Shown here in pieces: positions 23,832 to 30,840 of a stretch of DNA of 38,057 nt. This stretch comes from Hoylesella buccalis ATCC 35310 (GTDB lineage Bacteria; Bacteroidota; Bacteroidia; Bacteroidales; Bacteroidaceae): contig NZ_ADEG01000099.1 of the NCBI RefSeq assembly GCF_000177075.1, positions 1 through 38,057 of the forward strand, given 5' to 3'. The position numbers and the translations under genes were made by a program. The notes beneath the pieces are model-generated. The model saw nothing but the letters and a program-made list of their open reading frames with translations. It was not told where the DNA came from and made no database searches. Position 1 is the stretch's first letter, and each line of letters begins with the position of its first letter.

Positions 23832-24914
23832 CTAAATATAGTCCGTTCCCTTCTTGATTTGTACCTCGTTAACGTACTTCCGCACCAAGGCTGACGAGTC
23901 TTCTTTCTTGCAAATAAGCAATACGTTGCCATGTTCGGCAATGATATACCCTTCCAGTCCGTTGAGGATGGCCAGTTTATTCTTCGGCAACTTGATGACG
24001 TTGTTTTGGCAATCTTCAAGGATGACGTCGCTGTCAATCACCACATTGTCCGATTCGCTCTTCTGCATGGCCTCGTAAATGCTGTGCCAAGTGCCGATGT
24101 CGGCCCAACCAAAGTTGCACTTCATGACGTATACCCGGTCTGATTTCTCCAGTACGCCGTTGTCAACCGATAGGTTGGGGTACAGCGGGAAGTTTTTATT
24201 GATGAAATGGTTCTCCTCTTCGATGGTCCAATTGGGTGTCATGGCGTCGAGATTGCGCAACACAGAGGGCAGTAACTTGAACAGACAGTGGCTCAAATAA
24301 CGTATGTTTGCCATGAACATGCCCGTGTTCCAATAAAACTCACCGCTTTCCACAAACATCTTGGCAAAATCTCTTTCGGGTTTTTCGGTGAACGACTGTA
24401 CTTGATAAACGCCATTCCCCGCCGGTTCGCCCAATTGAATGTAGCCATATCCGGGTTCTGGTCTGGTGGGCTTGATACCCAGGGTTAGCAACTCATCTCT
24501 CTGACTGACGAAAGCAAATCCTTCTTGGATGTCGCTTACAAAGGCATCCTCGTTCTGAATCATTTGGTCGGACGGTGTCACCAATAGGTTGGCGTCGGGG
24601 TTGAATCGCATGATGCGATGTGCGGCCCATGCCACGCTTGGTGCAGTGTTACGATGGATAGGTTCGGCCAAGATGCGGTCTTCCGGGATGTCGGGCAACT
24701 GCTGATGAACGTCATCAAGATACGACTGATTGGTGCTGATGAAGATGTTATCGGGTGAAACCACCTTGAGCATCCGGTCGTATGTCTGCTGCAAAAGCGT
24801 ACGTCCTGTGCCAAAGAAGTCTATGAATTGTTTCGGCGTGGCTTCACGACTGCAAGGCCAAAGGCGTTTACCCTTTCCTCCGGCCAGAATGACACAGTAT
24901 TGGCTATCTGACAT
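23832..24914 (-). CDS. manC: Mannose-1-phosphate guanylyltransferase
   Basis: Makes GDP-mannose from mannose-1-phosphate and GTP, feeding surface glycan, LPS and protein glycosylation pathways. 360 residues, the single-domain form; the phosphomannose isomerase domain of bifunctional enzymes is absent. The nucleotidyltransferase signature LAGGKGKRLWPCSREATPKQF sits at residues 10-30 (with the GTP-binding GGKGKRLWP), followed by AEPIHRNTAPSVAWAA, TPSDQMI, GYGYIQLGE, FTEKPE and FGWADIGTW. It ends with a short beta domain. Transcribed alone from its own promoter. Confidence 0.93.
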   Translation of the reverse strand: MSDSQYCVILAGGKGKRLWPCSREATPKQFIDFFGTGRTLLQQTYDRMLKVVSPDNIFISTNQSYLDDVHQQLPDIPEDRILAEPIHRNTAPSVAWAAHRIMRFNPDANLLVTPSDQMIQNEDAFVSDIQEGFAFVSQRDELLTLGIKPTRPEPGYGYIQLGEPAGNGVYQVQSFTEKPERDFAKMFVESGEFYWNTGMFMANIRYLSHCLFKLLPSVLRNLDAMTPNWTIEEENHFINKNFPLYPNLSVDNGVLEKSDRVYVMKCNFGWADIGTWHSIYEAMQKSESDNVVIDSDVILEDCQNNVIKLPKNKLAILNGLEGYIIAEHGNVLLICKKEDSSALVRKYVNEVQIKKGTDYI

Positions 24915-24943
24915 GATGGTATGGTTAGTTGTTGATTAGATTT

Positions 24944-24974
24944 CAAAGGTACGAAAATAAACCATACCGAACAA
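24944..24974 (-). promoter_or_regulatory. manC promoter (TTG-N20-TACCTTTG)
   Basis: On the minus strand, TTG (24972-24974) and TACCTTTG (24944-24951) are 20 nt apart, a good Bacteroidetes promoter. The predicted leader is about 25 nt before the ATG at 24914. Confidence 0.65.
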
Positions 24975-25089
24975 TTATTTTAGTTTTATTTTGACCCAGT
25001 ATTAAATATTCACACCTCATTGAAAGATGGCGAAAAAAGTGGGTTCATGTCAATGAATATTCTTGACAACGTACCTCTTTCTCCTTGGC

Positions 25090-25125
25090 TTATTTGCAAA
25101 CAGTCATGCCTGTGGTTGCAAATAA
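25090..25125. repeat. Long hairpin at the end of the doubtful ORF
   Basis: TTATTTGCAA (25090-25099) pairs perfectly with TTGCAAATAA (25116-25125), extended by ACAG/CTGT inside with a two-base bulge and a 6-nt loop. The symmetry includes a TAA stop on the minus strand. It may be a terminator or the end of a dispersed repeat. Confidence 0.6.
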
Positions 25126-25287
25126 CGCAAGGATGAGCGACTTTTGTATGTGTCTGTGGTATAGTTTGTTACAGAAATAGTACACCGCTTGTCTGCTATC
25201 CCTGTTGCTTTTTGTCGCCAATAGCATAGCTTTTAACCTCCAATCTGCATGCTTTTGGTGGGCAATAACATGCCTATTGCTCCGCAA
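25090..25287 (-). CDS. Doubtful small ORF, 65 aa
   Basis: Short minus-strand ORF of 65 codons with basic residues, no signal peptide and no recognised domain. Its last codons and TAA stop form the left arm of a hairpin. It could be a degenerate repeat-borne ORF rather than a functional gene. Support is only an open frame in a long gene-free region. Confidence 0.25.
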   Translation of the reverse strand: MRSNRHVIAHQKHADWRLKAMLLATKSNRDSRQAVYYFCNKLYHRHIQKSLILALFATTGMTVCK

Positions 25288-25460
25288 AGTGATGCTTCTT
25301 GCAGCATTATCTCAATGCTTTTCATGAAAAAGGGCGATATTTCAGCCAAATAATCTGCTATTTGCTCCTTGCTTGCCTATTGATTTTTTCTAGATTGAAA
25401 GTTTTCAACTGCTATTTTAGGAGACTTATTTTGATAAAAAATCGAACAAATTGTGGAAGG

Positions 25461-25474
25461 CGTGATACATCACG
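25461..25474. repeat. Dispersed palindrome CGTGAT-AC-ATCACG
   Basis: This is the same hairpin core as in the 44-bp array and at 2431-2444, with a shared CCGCCT flank on the right. A related variant, GCGATTCATCGC, lies at 25521-25532. They appear to be scattered members of a small palindromic repeat family. Confidence 0.65.
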
Positions 25475-25648
25475 ATCCGCCTCTGTCAATTTAAAATGGA
25501 GAACGTGGAAGGATGAAGGTGCGATTCATCGCCAGGCAGGTTTGGCGCACAGCAAGTTGCAATAGTAATGAAATACATGTTGTGAATTTGTCACATAGTT
25601 GTATCGTTATCATCATATTACGGAAATGAAAATGCAACATCATACCCG

Positions 25649-25656
25649 TACTTTTG
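25649..25656 (+). promoter_or_regulatory. -7 element of receptor operon 2
   Basis: TACTTTTG fits TAnnTTTG and lies 28 nt before the ATG at 25685, the same spacing as in operon 1. No clear -33 and no TACGA-N5-TCGTA operator is seen here. Confidence 0.5.
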
Positions 25657-25684
25657 CAGCGTAAAAATTAGTTCAGTATTTCTA

Positions 25685-28480
25685 ATGAAGACAATGAAAA
25701 GGGGATTGGTAGCTGTATGCATGCTACTACTGATGAGTTTACAAATGGCCGGCCAAGAGATTAGCGGCACGGTGGTGGATGCTAAAAGCAAAGAGCCGTT
25801 GATAGGTGCGACCATTGAGATAGCAGGTGGCAAGCCTACCGGCGTCACCGACATGGATGGAAGGTTTAGGCTTACCGGGCTCAAGGAACAGAAATACACG
25901 CTTATAATAAGGTACGTTTCTTATAAGGCCAAAACGCTTCGAGGGGTTCTCACCGGCACCACCGACTTGGTGGTAGAGATGAGCGCTGACGAGCAGACGC
26001 TGAAAGAAGTGCAGATAACGGCTGCCGTCAAACAAACCACTGAGACTGCCATGGTACAGTTGGCGAAAGAGAGTCCGTATGTGATGAGCAACATCTCTTC
26101 GCAAGAGATTCGTCGCACGCAAGACTCAAACGCCGGAGAGGTAATCAGGCGTGTGCCGGGTGTGAGTTTAATAGAAGATAAATTCGTGATGGTGCGCGGA
26201 CTGTCTCAGCGTTATAATAATGTATGGGTGAATGGGGGTGCCGTTCCCAGCAGTGAAGCCGACTCAAGGGCTTTCTCGTTTGATATTGTACCCAGCTCAC
26301 AAATAGACAATTTGTTGATTGTAAAAACCCAATCGCCCGAATATCCATCTGATTATAGTGGTGGATTTATTCTGTTGAACACAAAGGAGATACCGTCAGA
26401 AAACTCGTTCTCGCTATCCTTAGGAGGCAATTGGAATACCCAATCGGCATTTCAAGACTTTACTTATGCCAAAGGTTCGAATACCGATTTTCTTGGATTT
26501 GATGGCGGTTTGCGCTCGTTAGACGGCGGTATTCACAGTCAACTGAAAACCTTATCAGATCAAGCGATTAGCTTATTGGATAACGGATTGAACAATGACT
26601 GGCACGAGAAGACGAAGAAACCTTTGGGAGATTTGAAACTTTCTGCCAATTGGAATCACCAATGGGACGTGAATCGGTATCGACTGGGGATGATTGTTGT
26701 GCTGAATTACAGTAACGAATACAGAACCTATCGGGACATGGAGAACAACCTGTTTGGCATTTATGACGCTCAAAACGACCGCGAGAACTATCTGCGCCAA
26801 TCGGTTGACAACCAGTTTAACAACAATGTGCGCTTGGGTAGTATGTTCAATCTTACGCTCATGTCGAAAAATGGGAAAAACAAATACCAATTGAAGAATA
26901 TCTTTAACCAGTTGGGCAACAATCGCTATACCGAGCGTAACGGCATCAGTGCACAGTCGAACAATGAACAATCGGCAGAATATTATTATCGTAGTCGCAC
27001 CACCTATAATGCACAGCTTACCGGAAAGCATACGCTCAAGGCGCACGAGTTGGACTGGAATGTGGGCTATGCATACGCCAATCGGCACATTCCCGACCGC
27101 CGACGCTATTTGGTTAACGATGCCATCGAGACCAATCGGTTAGGATTGTTGACAGGAAACGATGTGTCACGTGAGTGGACACATTTGGATGAGCACATTG
27201 TATCGGGGAGTGTGAACGACAAGATAACCTTTAATTGGGGGCAATGGGAGCCATTTTTGAAGTATGGTGCGTATGGCGAATATCGTACCCGCGATTACAC
27301 AACTCGCGAATTGATATACAATTGGAACACGTCTAACAACAACATGCCAGACGGATTCAGGTACATGGAGATGCCAACCCTGCTGAGCGATGCCTCTTAC
27401 TTTGGTGTGGACAAGTTGCACTTGCTGGAGCAGATGCACATGCGCAACGACTATATCGGACACAATACATTAGGCGCAGGATACTTGGCAATGTCTCTCC
27501 CCTTTGGCAAGTTAGGTATCTACGCCGGTGTCCGATTTGAACATAACAACATGGAGTTGGTATCAAATACACGAGACACAGAAGTGAGTCATGTCAGTAC
27601 ATTTTATAAAACCAACGACTTGTTTCCCTCGCTCAACACCACCTATAAGTTTAATGATCAACATCAACTGCGTTTGTCGTATGGCAGAAGTATCAACCGG
27701 CCAGAGTTTCGTGAGGTGTCGTCGTCGGTATATTATGATTTCGATTTAGCTTCCGATGTAAAAGGCAATCCTAACTTAAAAAATGCGTATGTGGATAACA
27801 TCGATTTGCGATACGAATACTATCCAAGCCGAGGTGAACAGATATCTGTAGCAGCTTTTTACAAACACTTTAAGCATCCTATTGAGTGGACCTATACGGT
27901 GACAGGAGGTACAGATTTGAATTATTCGTACATCAATGCCTTGGCTGCTAACAATTATGGACTGGAGTTGGACATCAAGAAAACGCTTGATTTCATCGGA
28001 CTTCCTCATTTCAGTTGGTCACTCAACGGGGCTTTGATTAAAAGTAGTGTGCAGTTTGAAAAGGGGGCCAAGGAAAAAGACAGACCCATGCAAGGACAGT
28101 CACCTTATCTGATTAACACAGGAATATTTTATAAGAACGAGGCGCACCAAATGCACATCGCCTTGTTATACAATCGCATAGGTAAACGTATCATAGGTGT
28201 GGGACGTAGCGAAGGCACCACCTCGGGCGACAACATCAATGCCCGCGTGCCCGATAGCTATGAGATGCCACGAGATGTCATTGACTTGACGGCTTCTAAA
28301 AAGTTTGGAAATCACTGGGAACTTAAGTTAGGAGTGCGCGATCTGTTAGCACAGAAAGTGTATTATAAGCAATTTGCTGACGTAACCTACGCTGATGGAG
28401 CCAAGAAAGAGGTAACCGAAATCAGTCGTTGTTATCAACCCGGACGCAATTTATCGTTGTCGGTTATCTATCAATTTTGA
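25685..28480 (+). CDS. TonB-dependent receptor (SusD-independent, operon 2)
   Basis: Outer-membrane TonB-dependent transporter of 931 residues (an ATG at 25694 is an alternative start). The signal peptide ends at QMAG. The CarboxypepD_reg-like domain spans about 24-105 (ISGTVVDAKSKEPLIGATIEI, TDMDGRFRLTGL). The plug (about 120-245) carries VIRRVPGVSLIED, VRGLSQRYNNVWVNG, VPSSQIDNLLIVKT and DYSGGFILLNTKE. The barrel ends in GRNLSLSVIYQF. The plug motif RG-x-x-x-RYN-x-x-x-VNG followed by a PS doublet is shared with the receptor at 9408, marking the two as one subfamily. A beta-helix lipoprotein begins 54 nt downstream. No SusD homologue is present. The substrate is unknown. Confidence 0.92.
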   Translation: MKTMKRGLVAVCMLLLMSLQMAGQEISGTVVDAKSKEPLIGATIEIAGGKPTGVTDMDGRFRLTGLKEQKYTLIIRYVSYKAKTLRGVLTGTTDLVVEMSADEQTLKEVQITAAVKQTTETAMVQLAKESPYVMSNISSQEIRRTQDSNAGEVIRRVPGVSLIEDKFVMVRGLSQRYNNVWVNGGAVPSSEADSRAFSFDIVPSSQIDNLLIVKTQSPEYPSDYSGGFILLNTKEIPSENSFSLSLGGNWNTQSAFQDFTYAKGSNTDFLGFDGGLRSLDGGIHSQLKTLSDQAISLLDNGLNNDWHEKTKKPLGDLKLSANWNHQWDVNRYRLGMIVVLNYSNEYRTYRDMENNLFGIYDAQNDRENYLRQSVDNQFNNNVRLGSMFNLTLMSKNGKNKYQLKNIFNQLGNNRYTERNGISAQSNNEQSAEYYYRSRTTYNAQLTGKHTLKAHELDWNVGYAYANRHIPDRRRYLVNDAIETNRLGLLTGNDVSREWTHLDEHIVSGSVNDKITFNWGQWEPFLKYGAYGEYRTRDYTTRELIYNWNTSNNNMPDGFRYMEMPTLLSDASYFGVDKLHLLEQMHMRNDYIGHNTLGAGYLAMSLPFGKLGIYAGVRFEHNNMELVSNTRDTEVSHVSTFYKTNDLFPSLNTTYKFNDQHQLRLSYGRSINRPEFREVSSSVYYDFDLASDVKGNPNLKNAYVDNIDLRYEYYPSRGEQISVAAFYKHFKHPIEWTYTVTGGTDLNYSYINALAANNYGLELDIKKTLDFIGLPHFSWSLNGALIKSSVQFEKGAKEKDRPMQGQSPYLINTGIFYKNEAHQMHIALLYNRIGKRIIGVGRSEGTTSGDNINARVPDSYEMPRDVIDLTASKKFGNHWELKLGVRDLLAQKVYYKQFADVTYADGAKKEVTEISRCYQPGRNLSLSVIYQF

Positions 28481-28534
28481 AAACTAAGTTAATTTAAATA
28501 TCATATTTCGTTCATTGATTAAAACAAAACAAAG

Positions 28535-30049
28535 ATGAAAAAAAGTTTGAATTTATGGGGATTGATGACAGTCCTAACGCTCTCTCTCGGTTTTACTGCT
28601 TGTGGAGATGATGATGATGAGCCAGTTGATAAAAAGGAGTCAACGCCCCAATACGTTTGGGGAACAGATGGTGGGTTAAAGAGTTGCGACCACTTATTGT
28701 TTACGAATGGTAAGGAAGACCCTAATGGTAAAGAGATTGGCAATGGCAATCAGGAGTTTGTCTTCAAGGGGAAACAAACGTTAAAGAAAGGTACTTATCT
28801 ACTGATGGGCTGGGTGTATATTGCCGAAGGCTCGGAACTGACCATTGAACCTGGTACTATCATCAAGGGTGATAAGGCGACAAAGGCTGCCCTGATTGCC
28901 GAACGAGGTGGAAAACTCATTGCGAAAGGCACGCCTACAGAACCTATTGTGTTTACATCGGCACAAGCCAAAGGCAACCGAAAGCCTGGAGATTGGGGTG
29001 GTGTCATCCTCTGTGGAAAGGCTGTAAACAATCAGCAGGAAATGGAAATAGAAGGAGGTCCACGCACCAAGCATGGAGGTAATGACAATGCAGACAACTC
29101 GGGTGTGTTGAGTTATGTGCGTATTGAGTTTGCTGGTTATCCATTCAGACAGGATAAAGAAATCAATGGTTTGACCTTGGGCTCGGTAGGAAGTGGCACA
29201 CAGCTCGACCATATCCAGGTTTCTTACTCCAATGACGACTCTTACGAGTGGTTTGGAGGTGCGGTAAACGCTAAGTATCTCATTGCTTACAAAGGTTGGG
29301 ATGATGATTTTGACACAGACAATGGCTATTGCGGTACGGTACAATTTGGTCTTGTTGTACGTGACTCGAAGCTTGCGGATGCCTCTCAAAGCAATGGATT
29401 TGAAAGTGATAACAATGGTTCAGGATCGGCTGTTGAGCCTTATACCACTGCACAATTCTCGAATATCACGTTTATAGGACCTAAATTGGATAAGAACTTC
29501 CAAAACAAGCCCGATTATATTACAGGTGGAAGTATGAATCCCAATAATGGTTCGGCACTCGGTAAGTTCCAATCTGCCATGCAAATTCGTCGTAACTCTC
29601 GTTTGAGTTGTTACAATACGTTGGCCATTGGCTATCCTATCGGCCTGATGCTTGATAATGAAAAGGGCGACACACAGGGTGCTGCCACAGCTGGAAAACT
29701 TAGTTTGAAGAACATCTGGTTTGCAGGTATGGATGCCATTGGTTCGGATATGAACAAGAAATATGAGGACGAGTTGGTCACTGACTATAAGGCAAAGAAG
29801 GCAGATAGCAGCAAGAAATCATTCTCTACCACCTTCTTCTTATCACAGGGTAACATCGTGAAGGAATCTTGGGAAGGCCTGATTGATACCAAAACATTCA
29901 AACCTTTGGCATCAAGTCCGTTGCTGAACGCTGCTTCTTTCACAGGATTGAAAGGCTTTAAGACAGTTTCTTACATTGGAGCCTTTGCTGCAAACGATAA
30001 CTGGGCTGACGGTTGGACAGAGTTCGATCCAGAAAATGCCAATTATTGA
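28535..30049 (+). CDS. Beta-helix-like surface lipoprotein, receptor partner (operon 2)
   Basis: Lipoprotein of 504 residues. The signal peptide ends in the lipobox GFTAC (C23), and the run GDDDDE that follows fits the Bacteroidota surface-export signal. The body has right-handed beta-helix-like strands: VYIAEGSELTIEPGTIIKG, GGKLIAKGTPTEPIVFTSA, GDWGGVILCG, LSYVRIEFAGY and DDSYEWFGGAVNAKYLI. Similar proteins are often left as hypothetical or mislabelled transporters. It shares its core block with the lipoprotein at 12207 but has an extended C-terminus (FNPL-like ASSPLLNAASF and a Trp-rich end). It is the last gene of operon 2, before a very strong terminator. It probably works with the receptor at the surface (inference). 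Confidence 0.83.
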   Translation: MKKSLNLWGLMTVLTLSLGFTACGDDDDEPVDKKESTPQYVWGTDGGLKSCDHLLFTNGKEDPNGKEIGNGNQEFVFKGKQTLKKGTYLLMGWVYIAEGSELTIEPGTIIKGDKATKAALIAERGGKLIAKGTPTEPIVFTSAQAKGNRKPGDWGGVILCGKAVNNQQEMEIEGGPRTKHGGNDNADNSGVLSYVRIEFAGYPFRQDKEINGLTLGSVGSGTQLDHIQVSYSNDDSYEWFGGAVNAKYLIAYKGWDDDFDTDNGYCGTVQFGLVVRDSKLADASQSNGFESDNNGSGSAVEPYTTAQFSNITFIGPKLDKNFQNKPDYITGGSMNPNNGSALGKFQSAMQIRRNSRLSCYNTLAIGYPIGLMLDNEKGDTQGAATAGKLSLKNIWFAGMDAIGSDMNKKYEDELVTDYKAKKADSSKKSFSTTFFLSQGNIVKESWEGLIDTKTFKPLASSPLLNAASFTGLKGFKTVSYIGAFAANDNWADGWTEFDPENANY

Positions 30050-30087
30050 TTGTACGTTGATGCGATAGTAAATTTGTAGGTTTTAGC

Positions 30088-30171
30088 GATTCTATAGCGG
30101 ATCGTATAGATAAGTAGTTTTTTTATGACTTCTTATACTTGTCTATACGAAACGTTATAGAATCTTTTTTT
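30088..30171 (+). terminator. Long two-part terminator of receptor operon 2
   Basis: GATTCTATA (30088-30096) pairs with TATAGAATC (30156-30164); inside, TCGTATAGA (30102-30110) pairs with TCTATACGA (30142-30150), and AAGTA (30112-30116) with TACTT (30136-30140). A run of seven Ts follows. The arms are separated by a symmetric 5x5 internal loop. Confidence 0.85.
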
Positions 30172-30228
30172 GGTGTATCAATCAGCCCAATAGTACCCAT
30201 AACGAGTACTGTTTTGTGTAAAAATTAG

Positions 30229-30249
30229 TATTACGATATGTTCGTAATA
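30229..30249. promoter_or_regulatory. Upstream BlaI-type operator
   Basis: TATTACGA (30229-30236) and TCGTAATA (30242-30249) form a perfect 8-bp inverted repeat with a 5-nt centre. It contains TACGA-N5-TCGTA, identical in core and spacing to the second operator 85 bp downstream. Confidence 0.65.
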
Positions 30250-30304
30250 ATATTACAAACAATCACTTTTGATAAATATTTATAATTTATTAACAAAGAA
30301 ATAC

Positions 30305-30335
30305 TTGACATTACTACGAAAAGTTCGTAGATTTG
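30305..30335 (+). promoter_or_regulatory. blaI promoter with embedded operator
   Basis: TTG (30305-30307) and TAGATTTG (30328-30335) are 20 nt apart, a good Bacteroidetes promoter. The palindrome CTACGAAAAGTTCGTAG (30314-30330) fills the spacer and overlaps the -7 element, so a bound repressor would block sigma factor. Its core is TACGA-N5-TCGTA. Confidence 0.7.
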
Positions 30336-30402
30336 CGAGTGATAAGCAATCAATGGACTGACATCAGACAGTTGCTTACGGTTTAAGTTGATAATACGCA
30401 AG

Positions 30403-30774
30403 ATGATGAATATGGAAAAATTGACAGTACAAGAAGAAGAGGTCATGCAACGGATATGGCAATTAGGAAGTTGTACGGTAAAGCAAATATTGGGTGAGCT
30501 GGGCACGCCTCCACCGCCATACACCACTGTTGCTTCGGTGGTGAACAACCTCAAGCGCAAAGACTTTGTAAATCAAGAGCAGCGGGGAAACACCTACGTT
30601 TACTCTCCTGCTATTCCAGAAGAGAAGTACAAACAGCACTGTATGTCGCGTTTTGTTCGTGATTACTTTAGTAACTCGTTCAAGGACATGGTGTCTTTCT
30701 TTGCAAAAGAAGAGAAACTGTCTTCTGAAGATTTGCAAGACATCATTGACCAAATTGAGAAGGGTAACGAATAA
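30403..30774 (+). CDS. BlaI/MecI family transcriptional repressor
   Basis: Winged-helix repressor of 123 residues; ATGs at 30406 and 30412 are alternatives. Residues 5-80 form the DNA-binding domain (LTVQEEEVMQRIW, TVKQILGEL, YTTVASVVNNLKRKDFV, TYVYSP). The C-terminal dimerisation helices (SRFVRDYFSNSFKDM, LQDIIDQIEK) match the family. Staphylococcal BlaI is cleaved between Asn and Phe in NFAKNE; the aligned stretch here is F99-F100-A-K-E-E, so the scissile Asn is replaced. It is followed by an M56 metallopeptidase gene after 66 nt. Two matching palindromes upstream suggest autoregulation. There is no beta-lactamase gene nearby, so antibiotic resistance is not implied. Confidence 0.92.
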   Translation: MMNMEKLTVQEEEVMQRIWQLGSCTVKQILGELGTPPPPYTTVASVVNNLKRKDFVNQEQRGNTYVYSPAIPEEKYKQHCMSRFVRDYFSNSFKDMVSFFAKEEKLSSEDLQDIIDQIEKGNE

Positions 30775-30840
30775 ACACCTTTCCCTATCGCTGGTTAGAA
30801 AATAATAGATTTGAACACGCACACTTAAAAAATACAGATT

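Larger units (their letters stand above)
24975..25684. other. Long intergenic region with repeats
   Basis: The 770-bp gap between manC and the second receptor holds a doubtful minus-strand ORF (25090-25287), a long hairpin at its 3' end, two small palindromes (25461-25474 and 25521-25532) and a -7 element near 25650. No conserved protein or RNA gene was recognised. Confidence 0.6.
30050..30402. other. Intergenic region with terminator and BlaI control region
   Basis: This 353-bp gap has no gene. It holds the long terminator at 30088-30171, two matching inverted-repeat operators at 30229-30249 and 30314-30330, and the predicted blaI promoter. Confidence 0.75.
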
